A DNA stretch of 64,000 nt from the NCBI RefSeq assembly GCF_041381155.1, contig NC_091137.1, forward strand, positions 14,317,765-14,381,764. The letters are read 5' to 3'. The translations under genes were made by a program, and so were the position numbers. This stretch comes from Argopecten irradians (lineage: Eukaryota > Mollusca > Bivalvia > Pectinida > Pectinidae). Below, one piece after another: positions 11,700 to 21,800 of the stretch. Under the pieces are notes generated by a model. It was not told the DNA's origin. It was given only the letters and a program-made list of their open reading frames with translations, and did not search any database. The first letter of the stretch is position 1; the number at the start of each line of letters is the position of its first letter.

Positions 11700-13320
11700 T
11701 GGTCTCTTCTCTATCTACATATTTTTTAAGCATATTAACATGACATAATTGAGTTTTCTTGCGTCTCCCTGGAGTTTGTACAATGTAGTTAACATCATCG
11801 ACCTTTTTCTCAACAACATAAAGTCCAAAATATCTAGCTTGCAAAGGCTGACCCGGTATTGGTAATAGAGCCAAAATTTTGTCACCTGGATCAAAACTTC
11901 TTGCACGGGCATCTTTATCATACCATGTTTTCATTTTAGTTTGAGTAACGGCCAAATTTTCTTATGCCAATTCACATGCCCTTGTCAACCTTTGCTTAAA
12001 GTTAGACACATACTCTAAGAGATTCACTTTAGAATCTTCGTCCAAAATTTTGTCTTTCAAAATTTTCAAAGGACCACGTACAGTTTGTCCAAACACAAGT
12101 TCAAAAGGACTGAAGCCTAGAGATTCTTGTACAGATTCTCTAACGCCAAACAACAACATGTGTATACCTTCGTCCCAATCTCTTTTGTTTTCAAAACAAT
12201 AAGATCTCATCATATTCTTTAATGTCTGATGAAAACGTTCTAAAGCACCCTGAGACTCTGGATGATAAGCACTAGACTTATACTGCTTGATCTGGAGCTG
12301 GTACATGACTTGTTGAAAAATACCAGACATGAAATTCGAACCTTGGTCCGATTGGACAGCTTTTGGAAGACCAACCAATGTAAAGAATTTAACCAAAGCC
12401 TTGACAATGTTAGGGGCCTTAATATTCCTGAGTGGAAGGGGCCTTAATATTCCTTAGTGGAATTGCTTCAGGAAAGCGTGTGGAAGCACACATAATAGTT
12501 AAAAGATACTCATTCCCAGACTTAGTTTTGGGTAGAGGACCTACACAGTCTATAATGACTCTACTAAATGGTTCTTCAATGCTGGAATGGGGTGCAAAGG
12601 TGCAACAGGGATTTTCTGATTAGGTTTCCCTACCACCTGATAAGTATGACAAGACCTACAAAAATCAGCCACATCCTGTTTCAACTTGGGCCAAAAGAAG
12701 TGATCTAAGATCCTGTTATAAGTCTTGGTCACACCTAGATGCCCTGCCATAGGTACGTCATGAGACAAACTTAGAATATCTTGCCTATACCTCGGTGGGA
12801 CAACTATTTGATTGACAACCTTCCAGTCTTCCTCGGGAGACACATCAGGGGGGCGCCACTTGCGCATCAACACACCTGACTGACGGAAGTAACAAACCGG
12901 GACTTTCTCAGCCTCTTCCTCACTCAAAGCCCGATTACACAATAAGGAGATTTCAGGATTTTTCTCCTGTTCTACTATAAGCTCCTCTCTAGACAAAGAC
13001 GATTTACTCATCATGTCAGACAAAGAAGTACCCTTGTTAGGAACAACTCTATCACTATCAAAGTCTACATGATTGCTCAAAAGATCACACTTGCTCCCGA
13101 CATCCTCTATATCATGAGCCAAGAAAGTGTTACCTAACCCTGGACTATAATGATCCTCAACTACTGCAACATCAGAAACCTTCTTACTCATTGAACGAGT
13201 TACAGCACAAGAAGGGAAAATATCAGGAAATTCCTGTTGAATAGTCTCAGCATCACCTGTTTTATCAGGGATACTGGACACTAAGGGATCTACCCTAACT
13301 TTTCTCTCCAGCCAAGTCAT
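11700..13320 (-). pseudogene. Integrase of the Gmr1-like element, placed before RT
   Basis: From 13320 a linker (EFPDIFPSCAVTRSMSK) leads to the zinc-binding domain (about 12600-12760), with GHLGVTKTYNRILDHFFWP and FCRSCHTYQ. The last zinc cysteine is replaced by tyrosine. The catalytic core carries the first Asp in IIDCVGPLP (about 12530), the second in SDQGSNF and the Glu in YHPESQGALERFHQ (12396-11962 frame). A 25-bp tandem duplication at 12414-12461 and a small frameshift break it. The C-terminal GPY/F-type module (11955-11700) reads FGLYVVEKKV, with Leu where Pro is usual. Integration of the DNA copy would be its role. Confidence 0.9.
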
Positions 13321-13700
13321 TGCCTAAAATGAGCGACACGCCCTCTATGGGAAGTTCCGGTCTAACACCAATGGTGACCGGCCCAGTAACCAAGTCTGAC
13401 TTTAAATAAACACAATGGAGAGGCACATTAACAAAACCTAACTCTACACCTTGAAGCAAAACACTACTACCACATGAGGTCTCCTCAGACAAAGGCACTA
13501 CGCCATCTAATATCAAAGAATGAGAAGCCCCAGTATCTCGCAAAATCTTCACAGGTTTCAAGTTGGTAATATCACTAGTAAGTGAAACAAAACCTTCAGA
13601 AATGAAGGGAGAGTACTTCTCCAAGACACTATCAGACTCTGAGCTCTTAATCTCAACAGACACTTTAGAATCTTCCACAATATCACTAAGTTTCTGACTA
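13295..13700 (-). pseudogene. Aspartic protease domain of the Gmr1-like element
   Basis: The active-site motif LRDTGASHSLI is encoded around 13510-13545. About 75 residues later ILGNDLAGEK (near 13300-13330) is the conserved C-terminal hydrophobic/GND segment. The frame is continuous with the zinc-knuckle part of gag, so gag and protease share one ORF here (14128-13295). A frame change near 13300 leads into the pre-integrase region. Confidence 0.85.
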
Positions 13701-13769
13701 GGCTTTGACATAGCTAACACAGAAGGAACTGACTGTTTACGCCTTTGCTCCTTACGCTGGAGAGAATAA

Positions 13770-13811
13770 CATTCAGACATAATGTGCCCTACTTTCTTGC
13801 AGTAATTACAA
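13770..13811 (-). other. CCHC zinc knuckle of gag
   Basis: The minus strand encodes CNYCKKVGHIMSEC, a perfect C-x2-C-x4-H-x4-C nucleocapsid knuckle that binds genomic RNA. Confidence 0.9.
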
Positions 13812-15078
13812 ACAGGACCAGAAGGAGACCCCACACCTACCCTATCATCTGTTTTAGAAGCAGACTTAGTTTTATCACCTAATTTAGGTTTGTCGTTGGA
13901 AGGGCCACTAAAGGTTGGGTTCCTAGGCTGACCAAATTTACTAGTACCTGTGGTACTGTTTTTGTCTTGAGAACTGTTTTTAACAAATGAGCCTTTGTGG
14001 GTAAGAGCGTAATCATCAGCCATTGTAGCTGCTTCACTAAGTGTTTCAACTTTTCTCTCATCTAAATGAGTTTTTATGTTTGTGTGGACACAACGTTTAA
14101 ACTCCTCTATCAACAATAATTGCCTCAATTTACCGAAATCGTCATCAATTTCTTTAGAATCACACCACCTATTAAATAATTGTTCTTTTTCTCTGGCAAA
14201 TTCTACATGAGTTTGTTCATCTCTCTTTTATCGAGTTTCGAAATTTCTGGCGGTAAGCCTCAGGAACTAACTCATAAGCTTTCAAAATAGCTTTCTTGAC
14301 TACTTGGTAATTTGAAATGTCATCTACAGACAAAGAAGAATAAATGTCTCTAGCTTTACCAATCAAGACACTCTGAAGAAGCATTGTAAGCTTATCTTCA
14401 GGCCATTTCATACTATCAGCTATTTTCTCAAAATGCAGAAAATACTTGTCAACTTCTTTCTCTTGAAAAGGATGAACTAACCTAATGTTTCTACTGACAT
14501 CAAAACCTCTTTTTCCTTGTAAACCCCTAAAAGTTAGATTACTTGAACTGTCTTGAGAAGCTAGCTCTAATTCTTTAATTCTAAGTTCTGTTTCAGCTTG
14601 AATTTTTTGCTTCTCTAGCTCTAACATCTGATCTCTCTTTTTCTTTTAATCTGATCTCATTTCTTTTTCTCTTAACTCTCTCTTGTTTTTCTTTTTCTTT
14701 AACTCTCTTTCTTTGTCTATTTCTTTTTCTCTTAACTCTCTTTCTTTGTCTATTTCTTTTTCTCTTAACTCCTTTTCATTTTCTTTCTCTCATTTCTTTC
14801 TCATTTGTCTTCATTTTCATTTCATGTTCAAGTTCCATTTGTCTAATTTGAATTTCTGAAGTGACTGTTTCCTCTATACTATCTAATGCACTAGAGTCAA
14901 ATTTGCCATTGTCAACAAAATATCTTATAATTACATTCCTAATTTCAGCTTTCCTCAAATTAGTTTTGATAGCTAGGCCTAAATGTTTACTCAATAACAA
15001 TAAATCCTTCTTACTAACTTGCAAAAGAACATCCAGGGATGGCGCTTTAACAAACTGTTCTACCTGCATAGTAGTCAT
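13780..15078 (-). pseudogene. Gag of the Gmr1-like element (broken)
   Basis: The reading starts at the ATG at 15078 (MTTMQVEQF...), with an N-terminal leucine-rich helical stretch. A Lys/Glu-rich region built from repeats of a REKEIDKERELREKE-like coiled coil follows (about 14640-14830) and is interrupted by frameshifts. The capsid-like domain (14217-14627) contains VHPFQEKEVDKYFLHFEKIA and LTMLLQSVLIGKA, the look of SCAN/retro-gag helices. It continues in another frame at 14128, through Lys/Ser-rich linker, to the zinc knuckle. At least two frame breaks make it a pseudogene. Confidence 0.85.
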
Positions 15079-15182
15079 ATTTATCTAGCTGTTGGTTTCA
15101 AATGTAAACTCCAAGTTTAAACACAAATTTTGACAATTTCTTAATTAATTTTTCAAAGTTAGATTTCACAAATAAAATATCG

Positions 15183-15200
15183 ACCTCGGACGAGCCCCCA
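15183..15200 (-). promoter_or_regulatory. Primer-binding site, tRNA-Pro type
   Basis: The minus strand reads TGGGGGCTCGTCCGAGGT, four bases inside the 5' LTR end. It closely matches the tRNA-Pro primer site known from gammaretroviruses (about 16 of 18 bases as I recall it). It would prime minus-strand DNA synthesis. Confidence 0.8.
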
Positions 15201-15204
15201 ATTC

Positions 15205-15913
15205 TGTTACATTAACGAATGACAGAAAGGAGAAACCAGCAGCTAAATTCAAAACACAATTTAATTATATATACAATACTATACAGAGATGGTTTACAAT
15301 GTCTAAAGTAATTGGTGGTGGTACAAGAGTAGTACGATGATTTAAAGTGTTACTTATCTGTATGCGAATGTCCTGGTATAATCCTTGATCCTTCCAGGTT
15401 TCAAATTAACAATAATCAAAAATCCACAAGGAAATTGAATGTCCACAGATGATTTGTAAAGTTCCAGGCAATATGAATAAATCCACACACAGTGTTGTAA
15501 TAATCCACAGATAAAGTCACAATAGCTCTCCCAATAGAATCTAATATGGCACTGTACAATTCTTGATATGTCTCATTACAGGTCTCATTACAGTTCTGAT
15601 TAGCCTTGGACAGCTGGAGTATATATAGCTAAACCGTAATTCAAGAATATTGGAGAACCTTCTACTTCTAGAAATATCTAACTAAAAACAGTAAACAAGT
15701 AAACACACACATCACTTTCTGGAAATAGATCATTCTAGATCTCTACTTAAAATCAACATGTTTACAAACATATTTGTTTATACATGATTATATTCTAGAA
15801 AGTTCTATAACCTAAATCAATGATATGACCTTCATAGGATGTATTGATAAAAAAAGCTATAGGAGTTATCTCCCTTATCTCATAACTACATGTATTTAGT
15901 GTCATACATAACA
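15205..15913 (-). repeat. 5' LTR of the Gmr1-like element (709 bp)
   Basis: On the minus strand it starts TGTTATGTATG and ends TTAATGTAACA, giving the TG...CA ends and the short TGTTA/TAACA inverted repeat expected of an LTR. A TATA-like CTATATATA lies near 15617-15626 on the minus strand. There is no second LTR to compare, so the boundaries rest on the terminal motif and on the adjacent primer site. Confidence 0.75.
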
Positions 15914-17133
15914 CTATCTATCACGTTCGGGGGCTGCCATGGAACAAGGAAATCATACAATATCCTAGAATAGTAACTTAGTGAAGAATAAGGAACTTTT
16001 CATATGTTGTTTTCGGACACAATATCAGAATAGTCTAATTAAAACAAGAGGCCCATGACCCTTAAAGGTCACCTGAATACATATACAGAATGAAACAAAG
16101 ACATGTAACCACTATATATTGGCTCATCAGGCCCTTGAAGTCAGTCTGACTTTTTCATCTATGAAGAGTATTTGGTTCCATCAAATCTGTGAATTCAGAA
16201 GAAAGATTTTTGAAATGTTATTGATTTTGACCCCTTTTGGCCTCGGCCCTCTGGCTACTGGGGGTTGGCCAGGACCAATATGGATATGACATTAAAATGC
16301 TATCTCAGGCTAATAATTTTAACCCAGATTGACTAATTTCCCATGAAAACTAAGCAAATAATGTTCATAAATGTGTTTTTCCTATATAAACTATAGCAAA
16401 TTTGACCCCCTCCCGAGGGGGAAAATCTGAGATCACAAGGACATGAAATTCACAATGGTCATAAACCATTGTAAACTTCACCTCCCCAGGCGGAAACCTG
16501 AGACCCCAGGGTCATATAATTCACAGTTTTTGTAGAGGGCCTTAAAGAAGAAGATTTTTGAAATTTTTGACCCATTTTGACCCCGCCCCTAAGGCCCATG
16601 GGAGTCAGTCATGGAAAATTTGTTAATAGGATTCAATGGCCATTTCATAGGGATAATTCTGACAACATTTGACTAATTTCCTATTATAAATGACCAAATA
16701 ATGCTCAAAAATATGTTTTCCCTACATAAACCATAGTAAACCTAACCACCTCCCCAGGGGGAAACCTGAGACCCCAGGGTCATATAATTCACAGTTTTTG
16801 TAGAGTGCCTTAAGACCTTCCAATCTCTGAAGAGTATTTGATTCTACCACATCTGTGAGTGGAGAAGAAGATTTTTGAAATTTTAGCCAATTTTACCTCT
16901 TTTGGCCCCTCCCACAGCCCCCTGGGGGTGGGGGGTCATATATTCACAATTTTGATTGGCCTTAGGCCTTAAAAGGTTTGTGCAAAATTTCATTGCAATT
17001 GCTTCAGCGGTTTTGGAGAAGAAGTTGAAAATGTAAATTGTTTACGGACACACGACGGACAACGCACGACGTACAATGACGGACAAAAGGTGATTAGAAT
17101 AGGTCACTTGAGGCTTCGTCTCAGGTGACCTAA
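15914..17133. repeat. Duplicated repeat, copy 2, containing full-length family A
   Basis: The first ~950 bp match 3677-4606. Family A proper starts near 16043 with AACAAGAGGCCCATGACCC and GGTCACCTGA, holds internal ~240-bp tandem blocks (GACCCC, CAGGGGGAAA, TTCACA, AGAAGATTTTTGAAA) and ends with TCAGGTGACCTAAAAAAAC. GGTCACCTGA/TCAGGTGACC form a short subterminal inverted repeat. The 5' LTR of the retrotransposon abuts its left end exactly. Confidence 0.8.
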
Positions 17134-17292
17134 AAAAACTTTCAAAATTAGATATGGATACAGAGGCATATGCTTGCCTGCATCCATTAATTTATTTATT
17201 ACTTTTATTACTAAGATTACCAATGAAAAATTGATCTCATGAGCAAAGTGCACAAAATGAAGAAGTATTTTCCGACTGTGTAATCGTTAAAT

Positions 17293-18790
17293 GAACAAGA
17301 GGCCCAGAGGGCCTGTATTGCTCACCTGGTTTGTAATGTCAAGTCATGTTCTGAAGACAGGTTCATTGTTTCTTTTCTGAAGGAATTTGAATATTTACCT
17401 CTTATTTCCCTATTAGGCCCCGCCCCTCCTGCCCCCAGGGGGTCAGAGCCAAAATTTATAAAAGTTCTGTTCCCCTTCCCCCAAGGATATTTGTGGCCAA
17501 ATTTGGTTACAATCCATGCAGAACTCTAGGACAAGTAGCGATTTATAGGATTTACCTCTATTTCCCCTATTGGGCTCCGCCACTCCTGCCCCTGAGGGGT
17601 CAGAGCCAAAATTTATACAAATTCTGTTCCCCTTCCCCCAAGGATGTTTGTGGCCAAATTTGGTTACAATCCATGCAGAACTCTAGGACAAGTAGCGATT
17701 TAGGGTTTACCTCTTTTTCCCCTATTGGGCTCCGCCCCTCCTGCCCCCGGGGGGTCAGAGCCAAAATTTATACAAGTTCTGTTCCCCTTCCCCCAAGGAT
17801 GTTTGTGGCCAAATTTGGTTACAATCCATGCAGAACTCTAGGACAAGTAGTGATTTATAGGATTTACCTCTATTTCCCCTATTGGGCCCCACCCCTCCTG
17901 CCCCCGGGGAGTCAGAGCCAAAATTTATAAAAGTTCTGTTCCCCTTCCCCCAGGATGTTTGTGGCCAAATTTGATTACAATCCATGTAGAACTCTAGGAC
18001 AAGTAGTGATTTATAGAATTTACCTCTATTTCCCCTATGGGCCACGCTCCTCCTGCCCCAGGGGGGTCAGAGCCAAAGTTTATACAAGTTCTGTTCCCCT
18101 TCCCCAATGGATGTTTGTGGCCAAATTTGGTTACAATCCATGTAGAACTCTAGGACAAGTAGTGATTTATAGGATTTACCTCTATTACCCCTATTGGGCC
18201 CCGCCCCTCCTACCCCCGGGGGGTCAGATCCAAAATTCTTTTCCCCTTCTCCCGAAGATGTTTGTGGCCAAATTTGGTTACAATCCATGCAGAACTCTAA
18301 GACAAGTAGCGATTTATAGGATTTACCTCTATTTTCCCTATTGGGCCACGCCCCTCCTGCCCAGTGGGGTCAGAGCCAAAATTTTCACAAGTTCTGTTCC
18401 CCTAACCCCAAGGATGTTTGTGGCCAAATTTGGTTACAATCCATGTAGAACTCTAGGACAAGTAGCGATTTATAGGATTTACCTCTATTTCCTCTCTTGG
18501 GCCCAACTCCTGCTGCCCCGGGGGGTCAGAGCCAAAATTTATACAAGTTCTGTTCCCCTTTCCCCAAGGATGTTTGTGACCAAATTTGGTTACAATCCAT
18601 GAAGAACTCTAGGACAAGTAGCGATTTATAGGATTTACCTCAAATTCCCCTATTGGGCCCCACCCCTCCTGCCCCAGGGGGGTCAGAGCCAAGATTTATA
18701 CAAGTTCTGTTCCCCTTTCCCCAAGGATGTTTGTGGCCAAATTTGGTTACAATCCATGCAGAACTCTATGACAGGTAGCGATTAATTCCT
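17293..18790. repeat. Dispersed family B with an internal ~150-bp tandem array
   Basis: It starts GAACAAGAGGCCCAGAGGGC and GCTCACCTGG, then holds about nine units of TACCTCTATTTCCCC, GGGGTCAGAGCCAAAATTTA, TTCTGTTCCCCTTCCCC, GGATGTTTGTGGCCAAATTT and TACAATCCATGCAGAACTC. The ORFs within it are repeat artefacts. The usual right terminus (CCAGGTGAGCTAAAA) is missing here. Confidence 0.85.
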
Positions 18791-18839
18791 ATTTAGAATA
18801 ACGGCCATTCTAAATGAAAGTAAAGAGCACATATCTCAC

Positions 18840-21800
18840 CTCTTTGAATTTGGCCACACCTCCTGAAGCAATGACCAGAATGAAGAAGTGAAGAAATATG
18901 TAGAGATTCTTCCACAGAGGTACATCTTTGTCATACTTGTAGACTGGCTCCTTTACCTACAGCAGATTCCAAACATAACTACCATTCAGCCAGCAATAAG
19001 GTATAGAACTAACGGTAGAACAATGGACTACTCAGTTATCGTGGTATAGAACTAATGGTAGAAGGATGGACAACTCAGCTATCGTGGTGCAGAACTAATG
19101 GTAGAATGATGGACTAGTCAGTTATTGTGGTACAGAACTAATTGTAGAATGAATGACTACTCAGCTATCGTGGTATAGAACTAATGGTAGAATGATGGAC
19201 TAGTCAGCTATCGTGGTACAGAACTAAGGGTAGAATGAATGACTACTCAGCTATCGTGGTACAGAACTAATGGTAGAAGGATGGACTACTCAACTATCCT
19301 GGTACAGAACTAATTGTAGAATGAATGACTACTCAGCTATCATGGTATAGAACTAATGGTAGAATGATGGTCAACTCGGCTATTGTGTTATAGAAATAAT
19401 GGTAGAATGATGGACTGCTCAGCTATCGTGGTACAGAACTAATGGTAGAATGATGGACTAGTCAGTTATCGTGGTACAGAACTAATGGTAGAATGATGGA
19501 CTACTCAGCTATCGTGTTATAGAACTAATGGTAGAAGGATGGACTACTCAGCTATCGTGGTATAGAACTAATGGTAGAATGATGGACTACTCAGTTATCG
19601 TGGTATAGAACTAATGGTAGAATGATGGACTACTCAGCTATCGTGGTATAGAACTAATGGTAGAATGAATGACTACTCAGTTATCGTGGTATAGAACTAA
19701 TGGTAGAAGGATGGACTTCTCAGCTATCGTGGTACAGAACTAATGGTAGAATGAATGACTACTCAGCTATCGTGGTATAGAACTAATGGTAGAATGATGG
19801 TCAACTTGGCTATCGTGTTATAGAACTAATGGTGGAATGATGGACTACTCAGCTATCGTGGTACAGAACTAATGGTAGAATGATGGACTACTCAGCTATC
19901 GTGGTACAGAACTAATGGTAGAATGATGGACTAGTCAGTTAGCGTGGTACAGAACTAATGGTAGAATGATGGACTAGTCAGTTATTGTGGTACAGAACTA
20001 ATGGTAGAATGATGGATTACTCAGCTATCGTGGTATAGAACTAATGGTAGAAGGATGGACAACTCAGCTATCGTGGTACAGAACTAATGGTAGAAGGATG
20101 GACTACTCAGCTATCGTGGTATAGAACTAATGGTAGAATGATGGGCTACTCAGCTATCGTGGTATAGAACTTATGGTAGAATGATGGACAACTCAGCTAT
20201 CGTGGTACAGAACTAATTGTAGAATGAATGACTACTCATGATCAGCTATCGTGGTATAGAACTAATGGTAGAATGATGGACTACTCAGCTATCGTGGTAT
20301 AGAACTAATGGTAGAAGGGTGGACTACTCAGCTATCGTGGTATAGAACTAATGGTAGAATGATGGACTAGTCAGTTATTGTGGTACAGAACTAATGGTAG
20401 AATGAATGACTACTCATGATCAGCTATCGTGGTATAGAACTAATGGTAGAATGATGGACTACTCAGCTATCGTGGTATAGAACTAATGGTAGAATGATGG
20501 ACTACTCAGCTATCGTGTTATAGAACTAATGGTAGAATGATGGACTAGTCAGCTATCGTGGTACAGAACTAATGGTAGAATGAATGACTTCTCAGCTATC
20601 GTGGTACAGAACTAATGGAATAATGATGGACTGCTCTGCTATCGTGGTACAGAACTAATGGTAGAATGATGGACTACTCAGCAATCGTGGTACAAAACTA
20701 ATGGAATAATGATGGACTAGTCAGCTATCATGGTACAGAACTAATGGTAGAATGATGGTCAACTCAGCTATCGTGGTATAGAACTAATGGTAGAAGGATG
20801 GACAACTCAGCTATCGTGGTACAGAACTAATGGTAGAATGATGGATTATTCAGCTATCGTGGTATAGAACTAATGGTAGAATGATGGACAACTCAGCTAT
20901 CGTGGTATAGAACTAATGGTAGAAGGATGGACAACTCAGCTATCGTGGTATAGAACTAATGGTAGAAGGATGGACAACTCAGCTATCGTGGTATAGAACT
21001 AATGGTAGAAGGATGGACAACTCAGCTATCGTGGTATAGAACTAATGGTAGAATGATGGACTACTCAGCTATCGTGGTATAGAACTAATGGTAGAAGGAT
21101 GGACATCTCAGCTATCGTGGTACAGAACTAATGGTAGAAGGATGGACTACTCAGTTATTGTGGTATAGAACTAATGGTAGAATGATGGTCAACTCGGCTA
21201 TTGTGTTATAGAACTAATGGTAGAATGATGGACTGCTCAGCTATCGTGGTACAGAACTAATGGTAGAATGATGGACTAGTCAGTTATCGTGGTACAGAAC
21301 TAATGGTAGAATGATGGACTACTCAGCTATCGTGTTATTGAACTAATGGTAGAAGGATGGACTACTCAGCTATCGTGGTATAGAACTAATGGTAGAATGA
21401 ATGACTACTCAGTTATCGTGGTATAGAACTAATGGTAGAATAATGGACTGCTCAGCTATCGTGGTACAGAACTAATGGTAGAATGATGGACTACTCAGCT
21501 ATCGTGGTATAGAACTAATGGTAGAATGATGGACTAGTCAGTTATCGTGGTACAGAACTAATGGTAGAATGAATGACTACTCAGCTATCGTGGTACAAAA
21601 CTAATGGTAGAATGATGGACTAGTCAGTTATTGTGGTACAGAACTAATGGTAGAATGATGGATTACTCAGCTATCGTGGTACAGAACTAATGGTAGAATG
21701 AATGACTACTCATGATCAGCTATCGTGGTATAGAACTAATGGTAGAATGATGGACTATTCAGCTATCGTGGTATAGAACTAATGGTAGAAGGATGGACTA

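Larger units (their letters stand above)
10771..15913 (-). mobile_element. Decayed Gmr1-like Ty3/gypsy LTR retrotransposon, 3'-truncated
   Basis: On the minus strand the order is 5' LTR (15913-15205), primer-binding site (15200-15183), gag, zinc knuckle, protease, integrase, then reverse transcriptase. RNase H and the 3' LTR are absent: after the RT thumb region the sequence changes at 10771/10770 into the 27-bp minisatellite. Integrase before RT is the Ty1/copia order, yet the protein motifs are Ty3/gypsy. This combination is established for the Gmr1-like group first described in fish and other deuterostomes. Frameshifts, a 25-bp internal duplication and a lost zinc ligand show the copy is dead. 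Confidence 0.9.

Noticed and set aside
10771..15913. Integrase-before-RT order as an inversion or two overlapping elements
   Set aside because: All domains are on one strand, and one ORF joins the integrase C-terminus to the RT N-terminus.
17493..18602. ORFs of 145 and 215 codons
   Set aside because: They read through the internal tandem units of dispersed family B and have no matching protein family.
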